This document shows, in pieces, positions 43,928-53,030 of a DNA stretch of 64,000 bases. Where the stretch lies: positions 1,642,501 through 1,706,500 of the forward strand of contig NZ_CP143423.1 in NCBI RefSeq assembly GCF_014337925.2. Reading direction: 5' to 3'. This stretch comes from Roseobacter fucihabitans (lineage in GTDB: Bacteria; Pseudomonadota; Alphaproteobacteria; Rhodobacterales; Rhodobacteraceae). A program made the translations under genes and the position numbers. The notes below the pieces were generated by a model, which searched no databases, was not told the origin of the DNA, and saw only the letters and a list, made by a program, of their open reading frames with translations. Within the stretch, counting starts at the first letter, position 1, and every line of letters begins with the position of its first letter.

Positions 43928-45115
43928 ATGCCCATGCTCCGTCTTCTTTGTTTCTTGGTGTTTACGCTGACCTTGTCGGTCTCTGTCCACGCCCAGGAAA
44001 ACGCGCCCACCGACCGCAGCGCCACCGGCGGTGCGCAGACACTCGAAGACATCATGAAGCGTCAGCAGGGTCTGAAACTGGACAACAGCTTTCGCAGCGA
44101 CGTGACCGGCAGTCCCGATCGCGCCGCGCCCACAACCGATCAACTGGGAACACTTGGCGGTGCATCCGATCCCGATCTATGGCGCGCCTATCGCTTTAAT
44201 TCCGCCGACATCACAACACAGGTGCGCGGTCATGCAGCGGAGGTGTTGATCCAGGACGGTGGCATGCGCTGGCTTATCTTTCGTGAAGGGCCGCTGCTCA
44301 CTTACGGGTCCTGGCTGATGGGGGGCATGACGCTTTTATTGGTGCTGTTCTATCTGATCCGGGGCCGTATCAAGATCGATGGCGAAAAGACCGGGCGCAC
44401 CATCCTGCGCTTCAAATCCGCCGAACGCTTTGCGCATTGGCTACTGGCGGGGTCCTTCATCCTGCTTGGGATCACCGGGCTGATCTCGCTGGCGGGGCGC
44501 AAAATCATCATCCCGGCCTTCGGACACGAGGCCTTTTCCATTATCGCGATTGGTTCCAAATGGGTCCATAACAATGTGTCCTGGGCGTTCATCCTTGCGC
44601 TGGTTCTGATCTTTGTCTTCTGGGTTGTGCACAATCTGCCGGATCGCACGGATATCAACTGGATCATCAAGGGCGGGGGCATCTTCGGCGGCGGCCACCC
44701 GCCGGCCAAGAAGTTCAACGCCGGACAGAAACTCATCTTTTGGTCGGTGATCATCTTGGGCGGTTCGATTGCGGTGTCGGGTGTTTCGCTGCTCTTTCCC
44801 TTCGAGTTGCCGATGTTCGCCGCGACCTTTGAAACCCTTAATGCCTTGGGTTTACCGCAGCTTGTCGGTCTGGGGGAATTGAACACCAATCTCGCGCCGC
44901 ATGAGGAAATGCAATACGCTCAGCTTTGGCACGCCATCGTCAGCTTTGTGCTGATGGTCATCGTCATTGCGCATATCTATATCGGGTCGGTCGGTATGGA
45001 AGGGGCTTATGACGCGATGGGCAAGGGCGAGGTCGAATTGCAATGGGCGCGTGAACACCACAGCATCTGGACCGCCGAAGTCGAAGAAAAAGAAAAAAAG
45101 GCGGGCTCGACATGA
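43928..45115 (+). CDS. formate dehydrogenase gamma subunit, cytochrome b556
   Basis: 395 residues from the ATG at 43928 (a TTG six bases earlier is also in frame). An N-terminal signal peptide (LCFLVFTLTLSVSVHAQE) and a long periplasmic segment precede five hydrophobic helices. His residues in AERFAHWLLAGS, SKWVHNNVSW and LWHAIVSFVL are the likely ligands of two b haems. It takes electrons from the beta subunit and reduces quinone. The extra N-terminal domain makes it longer than E. coli FdnI (217 residues), as in other long FDH-gamma proteins. Confidence 0.9.
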   Translation: MPMLRLLCFLVFTLTLSVSVHAQENAPTDRSATGGAQTLEDIMKRQQGLKLDNSFRSDVTGSPDRAAPTTDQLGTLGGASDPDLWRAYRFNSADITTQVRGHAAEVLIQDGGMRWLIFREGPLLTYGSWLMGGMTLLLVLFYLIRGRIKIDGEKTGRTILRFKSAERFAHWLLAGSFILLGITGLISLAGRKIIIPAFGHEAFSIIAIGSKWVHNNVSWAFILALVLIFVFWVVHNLPDRTDINWIIKGGGIFGGGHPPAKKFNAGQKLIFWSVIILGGSIAVSGVSLLFPFELPMFAATFETLNALGLPQLVGLGELNTNLAPHEEMQYAQLWHAIVSFVLMVIVIAHIYIGSVGMEGAYDAMGKGEVELQWAREHHSIWTAEVEEKEKKAGST

Positions 45116-45237
45116 GAGAGATATTGCTCGCCGGTCTGGCCATGATCGTGATTTCCGTTGCCGCCAGCTTCGGCCTCAAGGAGATCGGGTTTTCTTCGGC
45201 GGATCAAAACACCGGGCAGGCGGTCCGGCTGGATTGA
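45112..45237 (+). CDS. 41-residue membrane peptide after the FDH gamma subunit
   Basis: ATG 45112 overlaps the gamma-subunit stop (ATGA) and gives MREILLAGLAMIVISVAASF with a C-terminal tail ending QAVRLD, stopping at 45235-45237. One hydrophobic helix (5-20) is followed by GLKEIGFSS and a polar tail. The coupling and the hydrophobic pattern favour a real gene, perhaps a small subunit stabilising the FDH complex. Alternatives are chance overlap or a leader peptide. Confidence 0.55.
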   Translation: MREILLAGLAMIVISVAASFGLKEIGFSSADQNTGQAVRLD

Positions 45238-45239
45238 GC

Positions 45240-45896
45240 CTACTGCGCGGCCGTTCTGAGTTCCACCATAAGGTGTCGGAACTTGTCCCCCTGGATACCA
45301 ACGTGATCGCGCAGCGCAGTTGCCGCGCGCATTTCATCCGCTGATTTAAGTGCGGCGACGATCTCTTCGTGTTCGCGCATGGATTGTGCCATACGTCCGC
45401 GCAGCCGCAGTTGCAAACGACGGAACGGTTTGAGCCTGCGATGCAGCCGCAGGGCTTGTCCGGCGAGGTAGCTATTGCCCGATTGGGCATAGATCATATG
45501 GTGAAACCTCTCGTTCTCCCGGTAATAGGCGTCGGTGTCATTCTCGGCAATCGCCGCGCGGCACAGCGCATTGGCGCAGTCCAATTCTGCCAGTGCCTCC
45601 TCTGAAATCCGCAAGGCTGCGAGCCGCCCGCAGACCCCTTCGATCTCCGCCATGGTCTCAAACATCTCCATCAATTCGACGGGACCGGGCTGGCGCACGA
45701 AAACGCCGCGCCGGGGGAGTTGTTCGGCAATCCCCGATGCCACCAGCCGCTGCAGCGCTTCACGGATCGGGGTGCGCGAGACGCCAAATTGTTTCGCCAG
45801 CCGGATTTCATCAAGCCGGTCCCCATCGTTGAACTGCCCGGTAAAGACCAGTTCTTCCAAAGCGTCGGCAATCCGGTCGGCGTGCTTGAGTTCCAT
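45240..45896 (-). CDS. GntR-family regulator (FadR/FCD type)
   Basis: 218 residues. Residues 10-75 form the winged helix (RLDEIRLAKQFGVSRTPIRE, ALQRLVASGIAEQLPRRGVF), and the helical FCD ligand domain follows (ENERFHHMIYAQSGNSYLAG with metal-binding His). It is divergent from the malonate-type TRAP operon and separated by a TTGTATACAA dyad. In rhizobial malonate clusters the regulator MatR is of this type; I infer the same control here. It ends 3 nt before the small FDH peptide stop on the other strand. Confidence 0.87.
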   Translation of the reverse strand: MELKHADRIADALEELVFTGQFNDGDRLDEIRLAKQFGVSRTPIREALQRLVASGIAEQLPRRGVFVRQPGPVELMEMFETMAEIEGVCGRLAALRISEEALAELDCANALCRAAIAENDTDAYYRENERFHHMIYAQSGNSYLAGQALRLHRRLKPFRRLQLRLRGRMAQSMREHEEIVAALKSADEMRAATALRDHVGIQGDKFRHLMVELRTAAQ

Positions 45897-45939
45897 CAGG
45901 TAAATATAGGATTGGTTTGCGCACGCAACAATGGTGTTC

Positions 45940-45949
45940 TTGTATACAA
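45940..45949. promoter_or_regulatory. GntR-type operator TTGTATACAA
   Basis: A perfect 10-bp palindrome midway between the GntR gene and the TRAP binding-protein gene. It fits the T-N-G-T-N(2-3)-A-C-N-A core of FadR-type operators. Binding would control both divergent transcripts. Confidence 0.6.
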
Positions 45950-46028
45950 AAATATTGACTCTGGATGCGAGGCGCTAAATGCTGGCGCATAAGCTGGGCA
46001 CCGAAGGTCAGCGATCTGGGAGGATAAT

Positions 46029-47015
46029 ATGAAAACCAAACTGCTTTGTGCAGCCTTTGCGGCTGCTATTGCCACTTTTACCGTATCCGCGCAGGCGACG
46101 GAACTGCGTCTGTCGCATCAATGGTCCAATAAGGACGTGCGCCATCATGTCGCTCAAATCATAGCGGATGAGGTTGCGGCGGCTGATGTGGATCTTGAGA
46201 TCAAGATTTTCGGCTCCAAATCGCTGTTCAAGCCGCGCGAGCAATATAAACCGCTCAGCCGGGGACAGCTGGACATGACCGTGCTGCCGCTCAGCTACGC
46301 CGGGGGCCAGCAGCCCGCGTTTAATTTGACGCTGATGCCGGGCCTCGTGAAAAACCACGACCACGCCGCGCGTCTGAGCGATAGCCCCTTTATGGAAGCC
46401 CTTGAGGCCAAGATGGCGGAGGATGACGTCATGGTGTTGGTACACGGCTATCTGGCGGGCGGATTTGTGGGCAAGGATAAATGCATCACCAAGCCCGAAG
46501 ATGTGGTCGGCCAGCAGACCCGTGCGGCGGGCAAGGCCTTTGAGCAGATGCTCGCAGGGGCAGGGGCCTCGATTGCTTCCATGGCCTCTTCCGAGATCTA
46601 TAACGCCATGCAAACCGGCGTTCTGACGGCGGCCAACACATCGTCATCCTCATTCGTGTCTTATCGCATCTATGAACAGGTGGCCTGTTATACGCCAGCC
46701 TCGGACGTCGCTCTGTGGTTCATGTATCAGCCGGTTTTGATGAATAAATCCACGTTCGAGGGGCTGACACAAGCCCAGCAGACGGCCTTGCGCGACGCTT
46801 CTGCAAAGGCCGAAGCATTTTATCTCGAAGAGGCCAAGAAGCAGGACGCCGCATCGGTAAAGGTGTTCCAGAACGCAGGTGTCGAAATCGCCCAGATGAG
46901 TGCCGAGGATTTTGAAGCCTGGCGCGCGATTGCGACCGAAACCTCCTATAAGGCCTTCGTCGAAGAAGTTCCCGATGGGCAGGCGCTGCTTGATATGGCC
47001 TTTGCAGTCGAGTGA
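46029..47015 (+). CDS. TRAP transporter substrate-binding protein, probably for malonate
   Basis: 328 residues with a signal peptide ending near VSAQATE, then LRLSHQWSNKDVRHHVAQII. Its conserved Arg region (EDVVGQQTRAAGKAFEQMLA) is at the position that binds the substrate carboxylate in DctP proteins. It captures an organic acid and passes it to the two membrane subunits that follow. The malonyl-CoA synthetase at the end of the same operon indicates malonate. A hairpin terminator follows it. Confidence 0.85.
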   Translation: MKTKLLCAAFAAAIATFTVSAQATELRLSHQWSNKDVRHHVAQIIADEVAAADVDLEIKIFGSKSLFKPREQYKPLSRGQLDMTVLPLSYAGGQQPAFNLTLMPGLVKNHDHAARLSDSPFMEALEAKMAEDDVMVLVHGYLAGGFVGKDKCITKPEDVVGQQTRAAGKAFEQMLAGAGASIASMASSEIYNAMQTGVLTAANTSSSSFVSYRIYEQVACYTPASDVALWFMYQPVLMNKSTFEGLTQAQQTALRDASAKAEAFYLEEAKKQDAASVKVFQNAGVEIAQMSAEDFEAWRAIATETSYKAFVEEVPDGQALLDMAFAVE

Positions 47016-47023
47016 CCCAAAAG

Positions 47024-47048
47024 GGGCGGTGTTGATTCACCGCCCTTT
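47024..47048 (+). terminator. intrinsic terminator/attenuator after the TRAP binding protein
   Basis: GGGCGGTG-TTGATT-CACCGCCC forms an 8-bp stem, directly followed by six T residues. It lies within the operon, so it should reduce expression of the membrane subunits relative to the binding protein. Confidence 0.8.
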
Positions 47049-47076
47049 TTTACCCCCCCTCATCAGGATCGACATC

Positions 47077-47625
47077 ATGGCCGGCTCACATACTGCGACC
47101 AATAATGCGGTCGGGGACCACCCGTTTCTGCGCGCGGTCGCGGCTCTTTCAACGGTTGCGGGCTGGTGTTCGGCGGCGATGATCGTGGCCGCGGTCGCGA
47201 TCACATGTCAGATGATTTTTGTGCGCTTCGTGCTCAACGGCTCGACCGTCTGGCAGACGGAAATGGTGATCTATCTGGTGATTGGTGCGACGCTTGTGGG
47301 CTTGCCTTACGTGCAACGCCTGCGCGGTCATGTGAACGTCGATCTGATCCCGCTGGCCTTGCCTGCGCCCGCCCGCAAGGGGCTCGCCGTGCTGACGTTG
47401 TCGCTCTCCATCGCCATTATCGCGGTGATGCTGTGGTACGGGTTTGACTACTGGCACTTCGCCTGGGATCGCGGCTGGAAATCGGACACGGTCTGGGGCG
47501 TGCGGTTGTGGATTCCCTATCTGGCGCTGCCTGTCGGTTTTGGTCTTCTGCTCTTGCAGCTTATCGCGGATCTGGTGGGGGTGTTGACCGGCACCGAGGC
47601 CCCGTTTGGTTTGGAGAACGACTGA
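47077..47625 (+). CDS. TRAP transporter small membrane subunit
   Basis: 182 residues from MAGSHTATNN at 47077; the in-frame extension to 46900 lies in the previous gene and is rejected. Four hydrophobic helices, including WQTEMVIYLVIGATLVGLPY and VRLWIPYLALPVGFGLLLLQ, the DctQ pattern. It overlaps the large subunit by one base (TGATG). Confidence 0.87.
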   Translation: MAGSHTATNNAVGDHPFLRAVAALSTVAGWCSAAMIVAAVAITCQMIFVRFVLNGSTVWQTEMVIYLVIGATLVGLPYVQRLRGHVNVDLIPLALPAPARKGLAVLTLSLSIAIIAVMLWYGFDYWHFAWDRGWKSDTVWGVRLWIPYLALPVGFGLLLLQLIADLVGVLTGTEAPFGLEND

Positions 47626-48941
47626 TGGACCCGCTCCTCCTCGGCGCTCTGGTCGCCATTTCCACCATCATCGTGCTTTTCTCCGGCGTCTCCGTGGCGA
47701 TGGGTCTGCTGATTGTCTCAGCCGGGTTCCTGATCATTTTTGATGGCATGCGCAGCCTGGAGCTGATGCCCGAAATCCTCTTTGGCAAACTCGATAACTT
47801 CGCCCTTCTGTCGATCCCGATGTTCATTATCATGGGCTCCTCCATCGCCTCGACGCGCGCAGGCGCAGACCTCTATGAGGCGCTCGAACGTTGGCTCACC
47901 CGCGTCCCCGGCGGCCTTGTCATTTCGAACCTCGGGGCCTGTGCGCTGTTCGCGGCGATGTCCGGATCAAGCCCCGCCACCTGTGCAGCCATCGGCAAAA
48001 TGGGCATCCCCGAAATGCGCAAACGGGGCTATCCTGACGGGGTGGCGGCGGGCTCCATCGCGGCGGGTGGCACGCTGGGCATCCTGATCCCGCCCTCCGT
48101 CACCATGATTGTCTATGGCATCGCCACCGAAACCTCGATTGGCCGCCTGTTCCTTGCCGGAGTCATTCCGGGTCTGCTGCTGGTGGCGCTTTTCATGGCA
48201 TGGTCGCTCTATTCCACCTGGAAATCCGGGGATGCGGGCCTGCTCACGGCGGGCAATTACACATGGCGCGAGAAATTCGAAATTCTGCCCCGCGTGCTGC
48301 CTTTCATCGGCATCATCATCGGCGTGCTTTATGCGATGTATGGCGGTATCGCGACGCCTTCGGAAACGGCGGCGGTGGGCGCGCTCCTCTGCCTGATCAT
48401 CGCCATGGTGATCTATAGGCTCTGGCAACCCTCCGCCCTTTGGGTCGTGCTGCGCGACAGCACCAAGGAAAGCGTGATGATCCTCTTCATTATCGCCGCC
48501 GCCGGCGTGTTTTCCTATATGCTCTCCAGCCTCTTCATTACGCAATCCATCGCCGAATGGATCGGTACGCTCGATGTCAACCGCTGGGTCCTGATGGGGA
48601 CGGTCAATGTCTTCCTGCTGATCGCAGGTTTCTTCCTGCCGCCAGTTGCGGTGATCCTGATGGCAGCCCCCATCCTGTTGCCCATTATCACCACCGCCGG
48701 GTTCGACCCGATCTGGTTTGCCGTCATCCTCACCATCAACATGGAAATTGGCCTGATCAGCCCGCCGGTGGGCCTCAACCTCTATGTGATCAACGGGATC
48801 GCGCCGGATATCTCGCTCAAGACCATCCTCATGGGGTCGCTGCCCTTTGTGGCCTGTATGGTCATCGCGATCATCCTGCTGTGCCTGTTTCCGGGGCTCG
48901 CCACCTGGTTGCCCGATGCGGTCATGGGGCCATCCTTTTGA
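47625..48941 (+). CDS. TRAP transporter large membrane subunit
   Basis: 438 residues with about 12 helices. GVSVAMGLLIVSAGFLIIFD, IPMFIIMGSSIASTRAGADL and GSIAAGGTLGILIPPSVTMI are DctM-family motifs. It couples sodium to substrate entry. Third gene of the operon that ends with malonyl-CoA synthetase. Confidence 0.93.
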   Translation: MDPLLLGALVAISTIIVLFSGVSVAMGLLIVSAGFLIIFDGMRSLELMPEILFGKLDNFALLSIPMFIIMGSSIASTRAGADLYEALERWLTRVPGGLVISNLGACALFAAMSGSSPATCAAIGKMGIPEMRKRGYPDGVAAGSIAAGGTLGILIPPSVTMIVYGIATETSIGRLFLAGVIPGLLLVALFMAWSLYSTWKSGDAGLLTAGNYTWREKFEILPRVLPFIGIIIGVLYAMYGGIATPSETAAVGALLCLIIAMVIYRLWQPSALWVVLRDSTKESVMILFIIAAAGVFSYMLSSLFITQSIAEWIGTLDVNRWVLMGTVNVFLLIAGFFLPPVAVILMAAPILLPIITTAGFDPIWFAVILTINMEIGLISPPVGLNLYVINGIAPDISLKTILMGSLPFVACMVIAIILLCLFPGLATWLPDAVMGPSF

Positions 48942-48997
48942 TGGCATCTCGGGAAACAAGCGCGCATTGAAAATGACACCGCACTAAGGATTAAACG

Positions 48998-50512
48998 ATG
49001 GCAAATCCGCTTTTTGATACGCTCTTTGGACATCATGTCGGGCAGGATACGGTTTTCTTGCAAATGCCGGACGGGTCGACCCTGACCCACTCGGCGTTTC
49101 TCGACATGGTGGGCCGCTTTGCCAACGCCTTTGCCGATATGGGGTTGAAGCCGGGAGATCGCCTCGCACTTCAGGCGAAAAAATCTCCGCAATCTCTCGC
49201 GGTTTACGCGGCGGCGGTGCAATCGGGAATCATTTTCTTGCCGTTAAACACGGGATACACGGCGGCGGAAGTTTCCTATTTCGTGGAAAACAGCGGCGCG
49301 CGCCTGTTGATCTGTGATCCCGTCAACGCGGGTGGGTTGCAAGCTGCGGCTGATTCCGTAGGGGCCGCGCTCCAGACGCTGGGCGCGGATGGTACGGGAT
49401 CATTGCCGGATCGCGCGAGCCGGTTGAGCGGACAATTTGAGACCGCATCCCGCAGGGCGGATGATCTCGCTGCATTCCTCTATACCTCGGGCACCACCGG
49501 CCGTTCCAAAGGCGCGATGTTGACGCAGACCAACCTTCTGTCCAACGCGCAGACGCTGGTGGAGGCATGGCGCTTCACCCGGAACGATGTGCTGCTGCAT
49601 GCTTTGCCGATCTTTCACACGCATGGGCTGTTTGTGGCCACGAACATACAGCTGCTGACCGGCGGCTCGATGATTTTCTTGCCAAAATTTGATGTGGAGA
49701 CGGTGATCGACGTCCTGCCTCGGGCAACGTCGATGATGGGCGTCCCAACTTTCTATACCCGGCTGATGGATGATCCGCGTTTCACGCAGGACCTTGTGTC
49801 GCATATGCGCCTGTTTATCTCGGGCAGCGCGCCGCTTCTGGCCGAAACACATGTGCAATTTGAAACCCGCACCGGCCACCGCATTCTTGAACGCTACGGC
49901 ATGACGGAAACCAATATGAACACCTCCAACCCCTATGACGGGGTGCGCAGGGCAGGGACGGTCGGCTTTCCATTGCCGGGTGTCGAATTGAAAATCACCG
50001 ATCCTGCCACGGGTGCCACTCTGCCGGACGGTGATATCGGCCAGATCGAAGTGCGCGGCGACAATGTGTTCAAAGGCTATTGGCAGATGCCCGAAAAGAC
50101 ACGGGAAGAGCTGCGCGAGGATGGGTTTTTCATCACCGGGGACCTCGGTTTGATCGACGATCAGGGATATGTGCAGATCGTCGGGCGCAACAAGGATCTG
50201 ATTATTTCGGGCGGGTATAACATTTACCCTAAGGAAATCGAGGCGTTGCTTGATGATCAGCCGGGCGTGTTGGAAAGCGCTGTGATCGGTGTGCCGCATC
50301 CTGATTTTGGCGAAACCGTGGTTGGTTTCCTGGTGCCACAAAAAGATCAGCAACCCGATGTGAAGCAGATCGAAAGTGCCGCATGCACTCAATTGGCGCG
50401 GTTCAAACATCCGCGTAAATTAATTATTCTGACCGAACTTCCCCGCAATACGATGGGGAAGGTGCAAAAGAATGTTCTGCGCGATGACTATGGCGGGCTC
50501 TTCAGTGCTTGA
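48998..50512 (+). CDS. matB: malonyl-CoA synthetase (acyl-AMP ligase)
   Basis: 504 residues of the adenylate-forming ligase family. The P-loop is LYTSGTTGRSKGAMLTQ (about 161-177); RYGMTETNMNTSNPYDGVRR is the A5 motif and includes Arg residues that in MatB hold the second carboxylate of malonate; GFFITGDLGLIDDQGYVQIV and GYNIYPKEIE are A7-A8; the catalytic Lys is in PRNTMGKVQKN. Reaction: malonate + ATP + CoA to malonyl-CoA. No malonyl-CoA decarboxylase is visible in this window. It is convergent with the dehydrogenase that ends 4 nt away. Confidence 0.85.
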   Translation: MANPLFDTLFGHHVGQDTVFLQMPDGSTLTHSAFLDMVGRFANAFADMGLKPGDRLALQAKKSPQSLAVYAAAVQSGIIFLPLNTGYTAAEVSYFVENSGARLLICDPVNAGGLQAAADSVGAALQTLGADGTGSLPDRASRLSGQFETASRRADDLAAFLYTSGTTGRSKGAMLTQTNLLSNAQTLVEAWRFTRNDVLLHALPIFHTHGLFVATNIQLLTGGSMIFLPKFDVETVIDVLPRATSMMGVPTFYTRLMDDPRFTQDLVSHMRLFISGSAPLLAETHVQFETRTGHRILERYGMTETNMNTSNPYDGVRRAGTVGFPLPGVELKITDPATGATLPDGDIGQIEVRGDNVFKGYWQMPEKTREELREDGFFITGDLGLIDDQGYVQIVGRNKDLIISGGYNIYPKEIEALLDDQPGVLESAVIGVPHPDFGETVVGFLVPQKDQQPDVKQIESAACTQLARFKHPRKLIILTELPRNTMGKVQKNVLRDDYGGLFSA

Positions 50513-50515
50513 GCG

Positions 50516-51475
50516 TCAGAGCGTGTCTTTCGGCGTCTCACCGGTGAAAAAAGCATCGAGATTATCCAAGGCCCGGAACCCCATCGCGTCGCGGGTGCGG
50601 GTAGTGGCCGATCCGATATGAGGCAGCATGAAGATGTTGTCATGCGCGGCGAAAGCGGGGTTTCCGCCGGGCTCGACCTGAAAACAATCCAGACCTGCGG
50701 CGGCCAATTGACCGGTTTTCAAAGCCGCAAGCAGCGCGCTTTCATCCACCAGCGCGCCGCGCGCAGAGTTCACCATGACAGCGCCATGGGGCAGCAGCGC
50801 GAAACGTTCGGCGTTCATCAGATTGGTGGTCTCGGGCGTTGCGGGGCAGTGGAGCGAGAGGAAATCGGCGACACCGAGCAGGCTTTCAACCGTGTCGTGA
50901 TAGATCGCACCCTTGGCCTGCGCTGTGGGCAGTTCAGAGCGATTGTAGTAATGGATTTCCATATCAAAACCCCGCGCCTTGGCCGCAAAGGCACGACCGA
51001 CGCGCCCCATGCCGATGATCCCCAGACGCGCGCCCGTCACCTGCTTGCCGACCATAAAGGAGGGTGACCAGAAGTCCCACTTGCCCTCACGCACGATACG
51101 GTCGCCCGCCACCGCATGGCGCGCCGCGCCCAACATCAGCAGCATGGCCAGTTCGCCCGTCGCATCCGAGAGCACATCCGGCGTGTTCGTCACAGTGATC
51201 CCGCGCGCCTTGAGTGCGGGCAGGTCGCAATGATCCACACCGACGGAATGATTGGCGATGATCTTGAGACGCGGGTCCAGTTGAGCGGCAACATCCGCGC
51301 TGAAGTGTTCGGAGTGGCAGGGGATGATCGCATCGAACTCTGCACTCGCGGCAATGATATCCTGCGCGCTGCCCGGTGTGTCATCATGGTTAACGACCGT
51401 GTCATAATCGCGCGCCGCACGTTCCAGCGTGGCGTCAGACAGGCGGCGTGTGATCCAGAGGCGTGGCTTGCTCAT
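50516..51475 (-). CDS. D-2-hydroxyacid dehydrogenase, glyoxylate/hydroxypyruvate reductase-like
   Basis: 319 residues. The NAD(P)-binding motif is LGIIGMGRVGRAFAAKA (G-X-G-X2-G); catalytic residues are Arg in NSARGALVDE, Glu near VEPGGNP and His in LPHIGSATTRTRD. It reduces 2-oxoacids such as glyoxylate or hydroxypyruvate to the D-hydroxyacid, or runs in reverse. It is the last gene of the 2-oxoacid TRAP operon next to the glyoxylate-consuming bhc genes, so glyoxylate/glycolate interconversion is likely. Confidence 0.88.
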   Translation of the reverse strand: MSKPRLWITRRLSDATLERAARDYDTVVNHDDTPGSAQDIIAASAEFDAIIPCHSEHFSADVAAQLDPRLKIIANHSVGVDHCDLPALKARGITVTNTPDVLSDATGELAMLLMLGAARHAVAGDRIVREGKWDFWSPSFMVGKQVTGARLGIIGMGRVGRAFAAKARGFDMEIHYYNRSELPTAQAKGAIYHDTVESLLGVADFLSLHCPATPETTNLMNAERFALLPHGAVMVNSARGALVDESALLAALKTGQLAAAGLDCFQVEPGGNPAFAAHDNIFMLPHIGSATTRTRDAMGFRALDNLDAFFTGETPKDTL

Positions 51476-51478
51476 GGG

Positions 51479-51673
51479 TTATTTCTTTCGGATGCATTCG
51501 TCCCAGTAATCGTAGATCGCCATGGCGCAGACGATGATCACGATCACCATGAAGGGGAAGCCGCCCCAGAACCCGGCAAACCCGGTGGAAATGCTGTGCG
51601 AGAGTTCGCCGACGAAGATCACCAGCAAAGCGGTGCCGATGAGCCCCACGATCACTTTGACGATATATGACAT
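51479..51673 (-). CDS. 64-residue two-helix membrane protein
   Basis: From the ATG at 51673 (preceded by AAAGGACATC), MSYIVKVIVGLIGTALLVIF opens helix 1 and GFPFMVIVIIVCAMAIYDYW is helix 2; the tail is charged (DECIRKK). No family recognised. It lies 16 nt after the amidase and 3 nt before the dehydrogenase, so it is part of the operon. It may be an accessory to the TRAP transporter. Confidence 0.65.
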   Translation of the reverse strand: MSYIVKVIVGLIGTALLVIFVGELSHSISTGFAGFWGGFPFMVIVIIVCAMAIYDYWDECIRKK

Positions 51674-51689
51674 CTTGATGTCCTTTGCT

Positions 51690-53030
51690 TCAGGCGGCCG
51701 CAGCCGCGATGTGGTTTTGCAGCCAGCGCGCGGTGCGCAACAGGCGGTCGTCTTTTTGCGCGGGGCCAATCAATTGCACGCCGATGGGCAGGCCGGTTTC
51801 CCCGACCAGCAGGGGCAGGGTCACACAAGGCAAACCCGCCAGCGTCCAGAGCGTGCAGAAGATCGGATCGCCTGTGCCTGCGCCGAAACGGGGTGCTTCG
51901 CCCGCCGCAGCGGGGGCGATGATGGCGTCATAGTCGGTGAAAAAGTCGTCAAAAAACACCTCTGCCGAGGCTTTGACGGCCAGCGCATCCTCGTATTCGG
52001 TTTTGCTGATCTGGCGCGCGCGGGTGATAATCGGCTTTAACGTGTCGCTGATCTGATCCCAGTAGGTGTCAAAAACCTCCGCCTGATGCTGCGCGATTTC
52101 ATATTCGTGGATGCGGGCCTGCACGGCGACGAGGTTGGAGAGCTGATCCGCAGGCTCCATACGCGTCACGCGCGGCCCCATGATCTCCATCACACCGTCC
52201 AGGCCCTCGCGGGCGGCCTCGGACAAACGATCATTGAAGGGCAGATCAAACCAGATGAAGTCGGGGTCGACGGGTGCGTTCTGCGCCGTGCCCTTCGCCA
52301 TGGCGGGGCGCGCATTGGCGAAACTCTCCGGATCGCGTTGATCATATGCGGCGATCACATCCGCAAGCAGCGCGGCGTCTTCCAACGTGCGCGCGAAAGT
52401 CCCGATCTGATCCAGCGAGACGGAGGTTTGCAACACGCCTGTGCGCGGTATCATCCCGCGTGTTGGCTTGAAGCCAAAAGTGCCACAGAAAGACGCGGGG
52501 CGGATCACCGACCCGTTGGTTTGCGTGCCGATGGCCAGCGGTACATGGCCAGCAGCCACGGCGGCAGCGGACCCACTGGAAGACCCGCCCGGCGAATGAT
52601 CGGGGTTATGCGGGTTGCGCGTTTCATTGGCATGCACAAAGGCCAGTTCCGTAGTCACGGTCTTGCCCATGATCACCGCGCCCGCTTCGCGCAGCATCTC
52701 GACGATACGTGCGTCATCCTCGCTTTGGCGGTGCTTGAAGATGGGCGTGCCGCGCTCAGTTGGCATATCGCGCGTATCGATGATGTCCTTGAGCGCGACG
52801 GGAATGCCATGCAGCGGACCGGTGGCCAGACCCTTTTGGCGCAGCGCATCACAGGATGCGGCCTGGGCCAATGCGGCCTCAGCGTCCAGATGCGCCCAAG
52901 CGTGGACCGCCCCGTCCGTCTCAGAGATATGGCTCAGGCAGGATTGCACAAGCTGCGCGGATTTGAGCTGGCCGGAGGCGATGTAGCGCGCCGCCTCCGT
53001 GGCCGAGAGTGTATGTGGTTTGAGCTTCAC
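51690..53030 (-). CDS. amidase-signature hydrolase
   Basis: 446 residues. The Ser-cis-Ser-Lys triad is readable: Lys81 in [12 protein letters not shown], Ser in [15 protein letters not shown] (about 149-160) and the nucleophile Ser174 in [12 protein letters not shown]. It hydrolyses an amide, carbamate or ester to an acid. It overlaps the TRAP large-subunit gene by 4 nt, so the released acid is likely related to the transporter substrate. Candidates are oxamate- or ureido-type amides giving glyoxylate, but the sequence does not decide. Confidence 0.88.
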   Translation of the reverse strand: MKLKPHTLSATEAARYIASGQLKSAQLVQSCLSHISETDGAVHAWAHLDAEAALAQAASCDALRQKGLATGPLHGIPVALKDIIDTRDMPTERGTPIFKHRQSEDDARIVEMLREAGAVIMGKTVTTELAFVHANETRNPHNPDHSPGGSSSGSAAAVAAGHVPLAIGTQTNGSVIRPASFCGTFGFKPTRGMIPRTGVLQTSVSLDQIGTFARTLEDAALLADVIAAYDQRDPESFANARPAMAKGTAQNAPVDPDFIWFDLPFNDRLSEAAREGLDGVMEIMGPRVTRMEPADQLSNLVAVQARIHEYEIAQHQAEVFDTYWDQISDTLKPIITRARQISKTEYEDALAVKASAEVFFDDFFTDYDAIIAPAAAGEAPRFGAGTGDPIFCTLWTLAGLPCVTLPLLVGETGLPIGVQLIGPAQKDDRLLRTARWLQNHIAAAAA

